Assembly (NCBI GenBank): GCA_023480605.1
Contig: JAMCWS010000327.1
Coordinates: forward strand, 1-16,602
Source of the DNA: a bacterium
GTDB lineage: Bacteria > Sumerlaeota > Sumerlaeia > MVZB01
Direction of reading: 5' to 3'
Length of the DNA stretch: 16,602 nucleotides
Both the position numbers and the translations under genes were made by a program. Below, piece by piece: positions 7,361 to 14,434 of this stretch. Numbering within the stretch: position 1 is the first letter of the stretch; each line of letters starts with the position of its first letter. The notes beneath the pieces were generated by a model. It was not told where the DNA came from. It worked only from the letters and a program-made list of their open reading frames with translations, and did not search any database.

Positions 7361-7504
7361 AAATGACCGAAGCCATCTCCAATATACCACTTTCAATGAA
7401 GCGAGGGCGAGTAAACTCGACGCTGGCGAGACACCGATGTAGATTTATGACGACATAATAAAAAGGTGTTGTTGACAGATATCCCCCGTCAAAGGAGTTG
7501 AACC

Positions 7505-8953
7505 ATGAGCTGCTCCCGACGTGATTTTCTCGAAATCTCGCTTGGCGCGACCTTGGCCGCTTCGAACATGATCGAGGCCCGCGCGGCCGATCCGACCGGC
7601 CAGTCCGAGTCCGTCAAAGCGGGAAACCCAAGCGAACCCACCGTCAAGACCCGGTTTTTCTTTACCTGGGATCACAGCACCGAGTGGCTTCTCAACCGCC
7701 CCGGGGCGCAAACCATCGGCGCGTCGAACCATTACGGCCGCGCCACCCCCGTGTTTATCGAGGATTACCATCAAATCTTCACGTGGTGCGGACGGCACCA
7801 CATCGACGCCGTCGTGGTTTGGGGGTTGCTGCGCGATATGCACGGCGGGATCGACTCGGTTCACAAGTTGTGCGACATGGCCGAGAAGAACGGCGTGCGT
7901 CTCTTGTGCGGGGTCGGGCTCAATGCTTACGGCGGCGTTTATTACGAAGGCGATTCGCCCTGGAGCCTGGAGAACCACCTGGCGGCGCACCCGGAAATGT
8001 TGGGAGTGCTGCCCAACGGCGACAAGATGATTTATAATTTCGGCGTGAGCGGGCCCAAGAAGACCGCCCACGCCTGCCCCAGCCGCAAGGAGAACCAGGA
8101 CTTTGCGGCTCGTTCGTTGGAGTGGCTCTTCAAGACCTTCCCCACGCTGGGCGGGGTGCAAATGGAAACGGGCGACACGCGGGTCTGCCAGTGCAAGGTC
8201 TGCCGCGAGCGCCGGCCCAATCCCGAGCTTTACACATCGTGGCACGACATGGCGCTCATGTATCCGATCGCGGCCGAGGCCATCCGTTCGGTCTCGCCCG
8301 ATGCCTGGATCAGTTGCGAGACCTACCACAACCCCACCCCTTACGCGGGCAAGGACCCCGACAAGGAGCCGTCTTTCGGCGAAGGCAAGCCGGCGTGGGC
8401 CGACGAATGTGTCGCCAAGTTCCCTGAAAACACGTTCGTGCAATGGGTTTGCGACCGCTACGTCAAGCCCAAAAACGAATACGAGTGGACCGCGGCGGGC
8501 ACGGTCAAAAACGGCCGCCACCGCCACGTCCAACGCTCGCATTTCGGCACCTACTGGGGCGGGACGCGCGGCGAAGCGGCCATTGACGAAATCGCCGACA
8601 TGGTCCGGCAGTCGACCGCCCATGGCTTCGAGGCGCTTTACCTTTTTGGCGAGGTCTCGCCGTTTCATACCGGCGCGGAGTTGAACTACCTGGCCCTGGA
8701 ACACTTCGGCAGCGCCGCCAACCCGAAGGCCGATCCGGATATTTTTGTGCGCGACGTGGCCGGACCGCTGCTGGGCGGCGAGGACCTGGCACGCGACTTC
8801 CTCAAATACGGGCGCCTGAAAGGGGATCCGGCCGGCATTGCAGCCGCGCTGCCGGCGGTCTATGCCAACTGCGCCAGGCTTCCGCCCGAGCCGGCGCGGC
8901 GCTGGGCATGGCTGGCCAATTTCCTGGGGGCTTTCGCATACCCGAACGCGTGA
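7505..8953 (+). CDS. Tat-exported glycoside hydrolase-like TIM-barrel protein
   Basis: A 482-residue protein. The N-terminus SRRDFLEISLGATLAAS (4-20) is a twin-arginine signal, with likely cleavage near ARA-AD (25-29). The rest alternates predicted strands and helices as in a TIM barrel. Likely functional segments are GGVQMETGD (216-224, E221), a nearby CQCKVC cluster (228-233), CETYHNP (271-277) and YLFGEVSPFHTGAELN (379-394, E383). The last is typical of uncharacterised glycosidase-like proteins in which alpha-glucuronidase or GH20-type active sites are suspected. AGGAG 7 nt before the ATG fixes the start. Tat export implies folding, possibly with a cofactor, before secretion. It follows a secreted propeller-like protein and precedes a permease, which suggests processing of an external carbohydrate or glycoside. 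The substrate is unknown. Confidence 0.75.
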   Translation: MSCSRRDFLEISLGATLAASNMIEARAADPTGQSESVKAGNPSEPTVKTRFFFTWDHSTEWLLNRPGAQTIGASNHYGRATPVFIEDYHQIFTWCGRHHIDAVVVWGLLRDMHGGIDSVHKLCDMAEKNGVRLLCGVGLNAYGGVYYEGDSPWSLENHLAAHPEMLGVLPNGDKMIYNFGVSGPKKTAHACPSRKENQDFAARSLEWLFKTFPTLGGVQMETGDTRVCQCKVCRERRPNPELYTSWHDMALMYPIAAEAIRSVSPDAWISCETYHNPTPYAGKDPDKEPSFGEGKPAWADECVAKFPENTFVQWVCDRYVKPKNEYEWTAAGTVKNGRHRHVQRSHFGTYWGGTRGEAAIDEIADMVRQSTAHGFEALYLFGEVSPFHTGAELNYLALEHFGSAANPKADPDIFVRDVAGPLLGGEDLARDFLKYGRLKGDPAGIAAALPAVYANCARLPPEPARRWAWLANFLGAFAYPNA

Positions 8954-8995
8954 CAGCGGGAGAAGCGCGCCGCGCGGCCCTCCGACGCAACGCCC

Positions 8996-9952
8996 ATGAT
9001 TATACTCGATTCACTTCTTCCCCTGATCTTGATGGGCCTGCTGGGCACGGTGCTGCGGGCGACGAAATTCGTGCCGCCGGTCTTTTTCCGCGAGACCAAT
9101 CGCCTGGTCTATTGGATCGGCCTGCCCTGCCTGCTTTTCTACCAGACGGCGCAGATCACCAGCCAGGGCGGCGCGGCCGTGAGGATACTGGCCGTTCTGG
9201 TCATTGGCGTCTTCGTTTGCCTCGCGCTGGGGTATCTGCTGGGGTGGGTCCTGAACGTGCCGAAGCCTTCGATGGGGGCCTTCGTGCAGGGAGCTTATCG
9301 CGGCAACCTCGCCTTCGTCGGGTTGCCTGTGATTCTCTTCACGTTGGAAAGCCTGGGGGGAGCGACGGGCGATGCCGCCGCGCTTAAGGAATACGCCTCG
9401 ATTGCCGTGCTCGTGCTCGCGCCCCTCATCCCCATTTATAACGTCGTGGCCATCGTCGTGCTCACGGCGGGGCGCGGCGCGGGCGATCACTGGCTGCGGC
9501 GGCTGGGGGCGGCGGGGCTGCGCGTGCTCGCCAATCCGCTGGTTATTTCATGCGTCGGCGGCGGTCTGTTTTCGCTCACGCGCCTGGCGTTGCCGACGGT
9601 GCTGGGGCGCACGCTGGATTCGATCGGAAGCATCACCTTGCCGCTCGCGCTGATGGGCATCGGCGCCAGCCTGACCGTGGACGGTATGCGCGGGGGGCTG
9701 GGGCGGTCGCTGGCTTCGGCCCTCATCAAGGTGGCTGCCGCCCCGCTGGCCGGTTGGCTCGTGGCGGGGTGGATGGGGCTATCGCCGATCGAGACGCGCC
9801 TGGCGATGATCTACCTGGCCACGCCCACCGCCGCCCAAAGCTTCGTCATGGCCGCCCAGCTCGGCGCCGACGAGGAACTGACGGCCAACATCATCCTGCT
9901 GACCGTCGTGCTGGCCATCCCGGCCCTGGCCGTCATCCTGCTGGCGACCTGA
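8996..9952 (+). CDS. AEC-family (auxin efflux carrier-type) permease
   Basis: A 318-residue integral membrane protein with about ten hydrophobic segments in two halves around a hydrophilic loop near residues 150-170. The segment QGAYRGNLAFVGLPV (about 99-113) and the later half NPLVISCVGGG...LPLALMGIGASL match the AEC (TC 2.A.69) pattern. Bacterial members carry malate, malonate or other small organic acids. The start is 42 nt after the hydrolase-like gene, so the two are probably one transcript; no strong ribosome-binding site precedes the ATG, which may mean translational coupling. The transported compound cannot be read from sequence. Confidence 0.88.
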   Translation: MIILDSLLPLILMGLLGTVLRATKFVPPVFFRETNRLVYWIGLPCLLFYQTAQITSQGGAAVRILAVLVIGVFVCLALGYLLGWVLNVPKPSMGAFVQGAYRGNLAFVGLPVILFTLESLGGATGDAAALKEYASIAVLVLAPLIPIYNVVAIVVLTAGRGAGDHWLRRLGAAGLRVLANPLVISCVGGGLFSLTRLALPTVLGRTLDSIGSITLPLALMGIGASLTVDGMRGGLGRSLASALIKVAAAPLAGWLVAGWMGLSPIETRLAMIYLATPTAAQSFVMAAQLGADEELTANIILLTVVLAIPALAVILLAT

Positions 9953-9979
9953 GGGGCGGGTGGAGACAATGGCGCCAAT

Positions 9980-10015
9980 CCCATGCTGATGGGAGCAAGC
10001 TGGAGCTTGAACTCC
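9980..10015. repeat. Hairpin-forming intergenic sequence between permease and corrinoid protein genes
   Basis: Two adjacent hairpins are visible: CCCAT-GCTG-ATGGG (about 9980-9993), then GGAG-CAAGCT-GG-AGCTTG-AA-CTCC (9992-10015), whose 6-bp inner and 4-bp outer stems are separated by a 2-nt bulge. No T-run follows, so a Rho-independent terminator is not supported. It could be a REP-like repeat or a transcript-stabilising structure. Confidence 0.4.
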
Positions 10016-10140
10016 AAACGGGGCCTCGGGTCTCCCGCCTCTCGACTCCAGCCTTCCCTACCAAACTCGCGCCGTTTCATACAAGACCACCTGCTGCGAA
10101 CCTGCAATACTCCAGACTGAATCACGGGAAGGAAGCGACC

Positions 10141-10773
10141 GTGGCCGATTATGCGTTGATGAACCAATTGCTCTACACGGGTAAGGCGGCGGAGGTCAAG
10201 AAAGCCGTCGAAGACTGCCTGAAAGAAGGCCGACCGGTTCAGGAGGTGCTCGAGAACGGCCTCATCGCCGGCATGGCGGTGATCGGCGAGGACTTCAAGA
10301 ACAACGTCATCTATGTGCCCGAAGTGCTGATCGCGGCGCGGGCGATGAAAGCCGGCATGGACGTCCTGCGGCCATTGCTGACCGAGAGCGGCATCAAAAA
10401 AACCGGCACGCTCGTCATCGGAACCGTCAAGGGTGACTTGCATGACATTGGCAAGAACCTGGTGGCGATGATGGCCGAGGGGGCCGGTTTCACGGTCGTC
10501 GACCTGGGTGTCGATACCTCCGTCGAAAAATTCCTGGCGGCGGCGCGCGAACACGACGCCGACATCGTCGGCATGTCGGCCCTGCTGACGACGACGATGG
10601 TTAACATGAAGCACGTCGTCGACCGGTTCACGGCCGAAGGCCTGAAGCGCGTGAAAATCGTCTGCGGCGGCGCGCCGGTGACGCAGAGTTTCGCCGACGA
10701 GATCGGCGCCGACGGTTACGCCCCCAACGCGGTGGCCGCCGTCGAATTGTTCAAAAGTTTGGTGGTCGGCTAA
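10141..10773 (+). CDS. Corrinoid (cobalamin-binding) methyl-carrier protein, MtaC/MtbC type
   Basis: A 210-residue protein starting at GTG 10141, supported by AAGGA 8 nt upstream; the longer frame reading in from 9550 overlaps the permease gene and is a shadow up to here. Residues about 1-85 form the helical cap domain (GMAVIGEDFKNNVIYVPEVLIAARAM). Residues 88-210 form the Rossmann-like B12 domain with the ligand motif GDLHDIGKN (98-106; D99, H101, G104), GMSALLTTT (144-152) and a GG near 177. His101 should coordinate cobalt. Such proteins carry a methyl group on Co(III) between a substrate-specific methyltransferase and a second methyltransferase, here probably the one at 12705. No cobalamin riboswitch is recognisable in the upstream gap. 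Confidence 0.93.
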   Translation: MADYALMNQLLYTGKAAEVKKAVEDCLKEGRPVQEVLENGLIAGMAVIGEDFKNNVIYVPEVLIAARAMKAGMDVLRPLLTESGIKKTGTLVIGTVKGDLHDIGKNLVAMMAEGAGFTVVDLGVDTSVEKFLAAAREHDADIVGMSALLTTTMVNMKHVVDRFTAEGLKRVKIVCGGAPVTQSFADEIGADGYAPNAVAAVELFKSLVVG

Positions 10774-10916
10774 GGCCCTGTTCACGCGCCCGAAACCATG
10801 GCGCGGTTATCCGCCGCCGTTGTCGTGGCCGCCGTTGATGTTGTCCCGTGGTCTCTTGGGTCTTTTGGGGCCTTTCGCCGATCCGCAATGCTCGCCGACT
10901 AAAGGACAGATTAATT

Positions 10917-11402
10917 ATGTTTCATCAGATCAAACACCGCGGCCTGCTTTACCGGATCTGGTATTACGTCGAACGGCGCATCAAAGAGTTGATGTTCGAC
11001 TGCCACATGTGCGGCCAGTGCGTCGTGCGGTCGACGGCCCTCACCTGCCCGATGCAGTGCCCCAAGCAGATGCGCAACGGCCCCTGCGGCGGCTCGATGG
11101 ACGGCCAGTGCGAAGTCTTCCCCGAGCGCCGCTGCATCTGGACGCAGATCCACCGGCGCTCGCGGCGCTTCGAATGGATGCGGCGCAAGCTGGCCGGCAT
11201 CCAGCCCGCCATCGACTGGTCGCTGTTCGGCAGTTCGGCCTGGCTCAACATCTGGCCCGAGAAGAAGATCGCCCTGGGCGGCCACGCCTTTACGCCGGCG
11301 CCCGTTCCCTCGGGCAACATCTGGGACCGTCCCGACGCGGGCGCGCCCGCACCCACGGCGGACGGCTCCGCCGCCCAGTCCAATCCGGAGGCCGGCCGAT
11401 GA
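10917..11402 (+). CDS. metV: MetV-like partner subunit of methylene-THF reductase (Fe-S/zinc protein)
   Basis: A 161-residue protein. Residues 29-73 hold eight cysteines (29, 32, 35, 44, 48, 57, 65, 73) in the pattern C-x2-C-G-x-C ... TCPMQCPKQMRNGPCGG, which is characteristic of the 'methylene-tetrahydrofolate reductase C-terminal' domain found in MetV. In acetogens MetV binds iron-sulfur clusters (and zinc) and passes electrons to MetF. The Cys-rich part is followed by an aromatic, Arg-rich region and a Pro/Ala-rich, probably disordered tail (about 125-161). The start at 10917 has AAAGGA about 10 nt upstream; an in-frame ATG at 10848 is less likely. Its stop overlaps the metF start by 4 nt (ATGA), so the two subunits are translationally coupled. 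Confidence 0.88.
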   Translation: MFHQIKHRGLLYRIWYYVERRIKELMFDCHMCGQCVVRSTALTCPMQCPKQMRNGPCGGSMDGQCEVFPERRCIWTQIHRRSRRFEWMRRKLAGIQPAIDWSLFGSSAWLNIWPEKKIALGGHAFTPAPVPSGNIWDRPDAGAPAPTADGSAAQSNPEAGR

Positions 11403-12376
11403 CGCCCCCCGCCTCATCCACGCTGCGCCGCAAGCTCGAGGCCGGCCAGTTCGTCCTGACGGTCGAGATGGTGCCCCCGCGCGCGCCCGATCTCGAGAAT
11501 ATCACCCGCCGGTTGCAGAAGTTCTTCGCCGGCAACGCCGACGGCGTCAACGTCACCGATTGCGCCTCGGCCATCCTGCGCATGTCGAGCCTGTGCGCCA
11601 GTCGCGTTTGCATCGACGAGGGGCTGGAGCCCGTCATGCAACTCACCTGCCGCGACCGCAACCGGATCGGCCTGCAAAGCGAATTGATCAGCGCCTGGGC
11701 GATGGGCATCCGCAACGTCCTCTGCCTGACGGGCGACCACGTCCGGTTCGGCGATCACCCGACCGCCAAGCCCGTCTTCGACATGGATTCGACCAACCTG
11801 ATCGCCATGGTCAGCCGCATGCGGGCCGAGGGCAAATACTGTTCGGGCGAAGAGATCCGCACCTCGGCCAAGAGCGACCTGATCAAGATGGACTGGCTCA
11901 TCGGCGGGGCGGCCAATCCCTTCGGCAACGAGCCCGAGGACCTGGCCCTGCACATGGACAAAAAGCGCCGCGCCGGAGCCGATTTCCTCCAGACCCAGCC
12001 GGTTTACGATATCGAGGCGTTTGATGCCTGGTGGCGGGCGATGGAGGCGCGCGGCCTGCATCGCAGCCTTAAGATCCTGCCCGGCATCCTGCCGCCCAAA
12101 GGAGCCAAGGGGCTGGAATACATGAAAACCAGCGTGCCGGGCATGCATGTGCCCGACGCGACGATTCGCCGGATGCAGGGCGCCGCGGACGCCCAGGCCG
12201 AAGGGCGCGCCATCGCCCTGGAATTGGTCGACCGCCTGCTGGCCTACCCGATCGCCGGCATCCACCTATACCCGGTGATGTGGGAAAGCGTCATTCCGGA
12301 ACTGGCGGCCGAGATACGCGGACGCGCGGCCAAGACCGGCCGCACAATGGACAGCGTGGCCCCCGCCGGGACGTGA
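11399..12376 (+). CDS. metF: 5,10-methylenetetrahydrofolate reductase
   Basis: A 325-residue flavoprotein with the MTHFR barrel signatures: TVEMVPPRAPD (21-31, with Glu23 in the place of the catalytic glutamate), TCRDRNRIGLQSEL (83-96), CLTGDHVRFGDHP (109-121), GGAANPF (169-175) and FLQTQPVYD (197-204). It interconverts methylene-THF and methyl-THF using FAD. It starts inside the metV stop codon (ATGA overlap), so MetV and MetF are expected to form a complex, which in anaerobes allows ferredoxin- or NADH-linked chemistry. The upstream corrinoid gene and the downstream methyltransferase place it in a methyl-group pathway instead of, or in addition to, methionine synthesis. Upstream frame beyond 11399 is a shadow of metV. 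Confidence 0.95.
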   Translation: MTPPASSTLRRKLEAGQFVLTVEMVPPRAPDLENITRRLQKFFAGNADGVNVTDCASAILRMSSLCASRVCIDEGLEPVMQLTCRDRNRIGLQSELISAWAMGIRNVLCLTGDHVRFGDHPTAKPVFDMDSTNLIAMVSRMRAEGKYCSGEEIRTSAKSDLIKMDWLIGGAANPFGNEPEDLALHMDKKRRAGADFLQTQPVYDIEAFDAWWRAMEARGLHRSLKILPGILPPKGAKGLEYMKTSVPGMHVPDATIRRMQGAADAQAEGRAIALELVDRLLAYPIAGIHLYPVMWESVIPELAAEIRGRAAKTGRTMDSVAPAGT

Positions 12377-12412
12377 GGACCGCGGTCTTTCACGGACGAA
12401 TTGGGACCATTA

Positions 12413-12577
12413 AACCACGGAGACACAGAGGCCGCAGAGATTTGATTAATCAGGAGATATCAATCGGTCGAAAACGTTCACGAGTGATGCCGTGGGAGAC
12501 ATTGATTTCGAGCCGACTTGTTTTTGCGCGATATTGAATTCATGGGATTTCTTTGTGTTCTCTGTGCCTCCGTGGTT
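12413..12577. repeat. MITE-like inverted-repeat element, copy 2 (CCACGGAG type)
   Basis: The ends AACCACGG (12413-12420) and CCGTGGTT (12570-12577) are perfectly complementary, and the arms continue inward for about 28 nt with few mismatches (CACAGAG on one side, CTCTGTG on the other). The interior, read on the minus strand, contains TGAATTCAAT (12533-12542), TGATATCT (12455-12462) and ATTAAT (12445-12450) in the same order as the element at 714-849. It fills half of the 328-nt gap between metF and the methyltransferase gene. No open frame in the gap looks real. Confidence 0.8.
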
Positions 12578-12704
12578 CAAATCATGAAAGATCACGCTAA
12601 GGAAGGCACGGACGGTGCCGAATTGATACTGCGACCACGTTGGACTAAGCTCGACCGGTGAGCTGACGCCACCACCCATTCTCAAGCCAGGGAGCGAACC
12701 GACA

Positions 12705-13679
12705 ATGTTCCAAAACATGACCGTGATCGGCGAAAACCTCAACGCCACCCGCAAGGTCAAGGCCGACGGCAAGATGGTCGTCGATCTTGGGGGCGGCCGG
12801 AAGGGCTATCCCTACAAGGCCCTCGACGGACAGGACAAGTTCCTCGACCTGACCGAGGCGCTCAAGAGCCAAACCGTGCAGAACAGCGGCATGGTCGGTT
12901 ACATCGCCGCCGGCATCGTCGCCCGCGACGAGGAATTCATCGCCGCCATCGCCGGCCGCCAGGTGGCCCGGGGCGCCGACATCCTCGACTGCTGCGTCGA
13001 CGAGATTTCGCCGTGGCAAAAAGACCGGCTCGAACACATGAAGTGGCTGGTGCGCACGGTGCAGAAACACGTCAAGGCGCCCGTATCGTTCGACTCATCG
13101 GACCCCGACTGCCTCCGCGCCGGCCTGGAGGTCTATGACAAGGCCGCCGGCCGGCCGCTGCTCAATTCGGTCAATCTCGAACCCAACCGGTTGCCGATCC
13201 TCAAAATCGCCCAGGAGGCCGGCGCCTGCGTGCTGGGCAATGCCTCGGGCCGCGAAGCGTTGCCGACCGACGTCGAGGAGCGCGTGGGCAACCTTGGCCA
13301 GCTCATGGCGATGATGGACGAACACCAGATCCCCATGGAAAACCGGATGCTCGACCCTCTGGTGCTGCCCATCGGCACCAATCCCGAATACGGCCAGTTT
13401 TTCCTGGAGAGCTGCCGCATCCTGCGCGAGAAATACGGCTCCGAGTTCCACCTGACGGGCGGCTTCAGCAACGTCAGCTTCGGCCTGCCCAACCGCAAGC
13501 TGCTCAACAACGCCATGACCTACCTGGCGCGCGAGGCGGGGTGCGACACGGCCTTCATCGACCCGGCGCAGATCGGTGATTTCCGGCCCGAGGGCGAGGG
13601 CTTCCAGAAAGCCGTCGCTGCCCTCAAAGGCCAGGACATGTATTGCATCGAGTATATTAATTACTGCCGGAGCATGTAG
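12705..13679 (+). CDS. Methyl-THF:corrinoid protein methyltransferase (pterin-binding/DHPS-like fold)
   Basis: A 324-residue protein with the pterin-binding barrel signatures: VIGENLN (7-13), RGADILDCCVDE (89-100), SFDSSD (128-133), NSVNLE (154-159), MLDPLVLPIGT (215-225) and GGFSNVSFGLPNR (252-264). These match AcsE/MtrH-like methyltransferases, which move the methyl group between tetrahydrofolate and a Co(I) corrinoid protein. AcsE is about 260 residues; the extra length here lies mainly at about 14-70 (KADGKMVVDLGGGRKGYPYK and following), a segment absent from AcsE as I recall it. GGGAG about 10 nt before 12705 supports the start; ATG 12717 is an alternative. The corrinoid protein at 10141 is the obvious partner, although metV, metF and a repeat element lie between them. 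Confidence 0.88.
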   Translation: MFQNMTVIGENLNATRKVKADGKMVVDLGGGRKGYPYKALDGQDKFLDLTEALKSQTVQNSGMVGYIAAGIVARDEEFIAAIAGRQVARGADILDCCVDEISPWQKDRLEHMKWLVRTVQKHVKAPVSFDSSDPDCLRAGLEVYDKAAGRPLLNSVNLEPNRLPILKIAQEAGACVLGNASGREALPTDVEERVGNLGQLMAMMDEHQIPMENRMLDPLVLPIGTNPEYGQFFLESCRILREKYGSEFHLTGGFSNVSFGLPNRKLLNNAMTYLAREAGCDTAFIDPAQIGDFRPEGEGFQKAVAALKGQDMYCIEYINYCRSM

Positions 13680-13680
13680 G

Positions 13681-13983
13681 AGAAAAACAAATAGAAGAAA
13701 AACAAATCGGATGAGGCATGACGCCTCCGATAGCTCGTGCTCGTGATCGTAATCGTGCTCGTGCTCGTGATCGTAATTCCGGGGTGCACAAATAACAGAA
13801 GCCTGATCGATAACGATTACGAGCACGAGCACGAATTGACGGAGACTTATCGCGGAGAAACCGAGTCGTTATATCGTAGTAGCGCGAGCATGAGTTGATG
13901 GAGGCTTGTTGCGGGGACGCCGAGACGTATTTTTCGTTGTAGCGCGAGCACGAAATTGAGGGATGCACGGGCGAGGCCAAGAT
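13681..13983. repeat. Composite repeat nest between the methyltransferase gene and folB
   Basis: Four repeat types fill this 317-nt gap, which has no gene. (1) A 12-mer AGAAAAACAAAT occurs at 13681-13692 and 13696-13707. (2) From 13733 to 13774 seven hexamers of the form NNTCGT run in a 24-nt cycle (GCTCGT, GCTCGT, GATCGT, AATCGT, then GCTCGT, GCTCGT, GATCGT). (3) Their reverse complements, ACGATT-ACGAGC-ACGAGC, appear at 13813-13830, so the region can fold into a stem with a loop of about 50 nt. (4) Three imperfect direct repeats of about 60 nt start at 13826, 13885 and 13945 with CGAGCA; the third is shorter. A further inverted relative lies at 13723-13742. The first two 60-nt units differ largely by A/G and C/T changes. 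Confidence 0.8.
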
Positions 13984-13996
13984 CCAGCGTCATAAT

Positions 13997-14434
13997 ATGA
14001 ATCCCAAATCGATCAATCACCGCTTCAAAGACATCCTGTGCCTGCGCGGGCTCCAGTTTTTCGGGCGCCATGGCACCGAAACATGGGAGAAAAAGACCGG
14101 GCGCCGCTTTATCGTCGATCTCGAACTGACGGCGGATTTCACGCGCGCCGCGCAGGGCGACCGGCTCGAGGACGCCCTCGATTACCGCGTCGTTTACAGC
14201 CGCGCCAAACACGTTGTCGAGGCCGAGAGCCACGACCTGATCGAGCGGGTCGCCTGGCGTCTGTTGACCGAAATGTTCCGCACCTTTCCCGTCGCCGAGG
14301 TCCGGGTGCGGGTGTCCAAGCCTGAAGCCCCCATCGGCGGGCTCAACCACGCCGTGGAAGTCGAGATCGCACGCACATTCGAGGAATGGAAAGAGACCGA
14401 ACATGCCGAGCAAACGCACCCGCAACATGGATAA
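13997..14434 (+). CDS. folB: Dihydroneopterin aldolase
   Basis: A 145-residue protein matching FolB: ILCLRGLQFFGRHGTETWEKKTGRRFIVDLEL (conserved HG at 25-26 and the FIVDLEL strand), LEDALDYRVVYSRA (57-70), SHDLIERVA (78-86, with the family's glutamate) and VRVSKPEAPIGGL (104-116; K108 corresponds to the catalytic lysine). FolB splits dihydroneopterin into 6-hydroxymethyl-dihydropterin and glycolaldehyde in the cytoplasm, an early step in folate synthesis. The C-terminal tail overlaps the start of the formate-THF ligase gene by 32 nt, so the two are coupled. Placement among THF-using enzymes fits supply of the cofactor to this pathway. No clear Shine-Dalgarno was seen before 13997; the upstream gap is repeat-rich. 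Confidence 0.9.
   Translation: MNPKSINHRFKDILCLRGLQFFGRHGTETWEKKTGRRFIVDLELTADFTRAAQGDRLEDALDYRVVYSRAKHVVEAESHDLIERVAWRLLTEMFRTFPVAEVRVRVSKPEAPIGGLNHAVEVEIARTFEEWKETEHAEQTHPQHG

Noticed and set aside
7472..7477. TTGACA as a -35 box before the gene at 7505
   Set aside because: A -10 box at normal spacing would fall on the Shine-Dalgarno and start region, and no TATAAT-like sequence is there.
10774..10916. Cobalamin riboswitch or other leader before metV, or in the gap before the corrinoid gene
   Set aside because: No B12-box-like sequence or convincing long-range pairing is visible in either gap.
13713..13727. GAGGC-ATGAC-GCCTC hairpin as terminator of the methyltransferase gene
   Set aside because: The stem is only 5 bp and no T-tract follows; it is better seen as part of the repeat nest.
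13733..13830. CRISPR array
   Set aside because: The repeats are short hexamers without spacers, and the longer units are degenerate; no cas genes are nearby.
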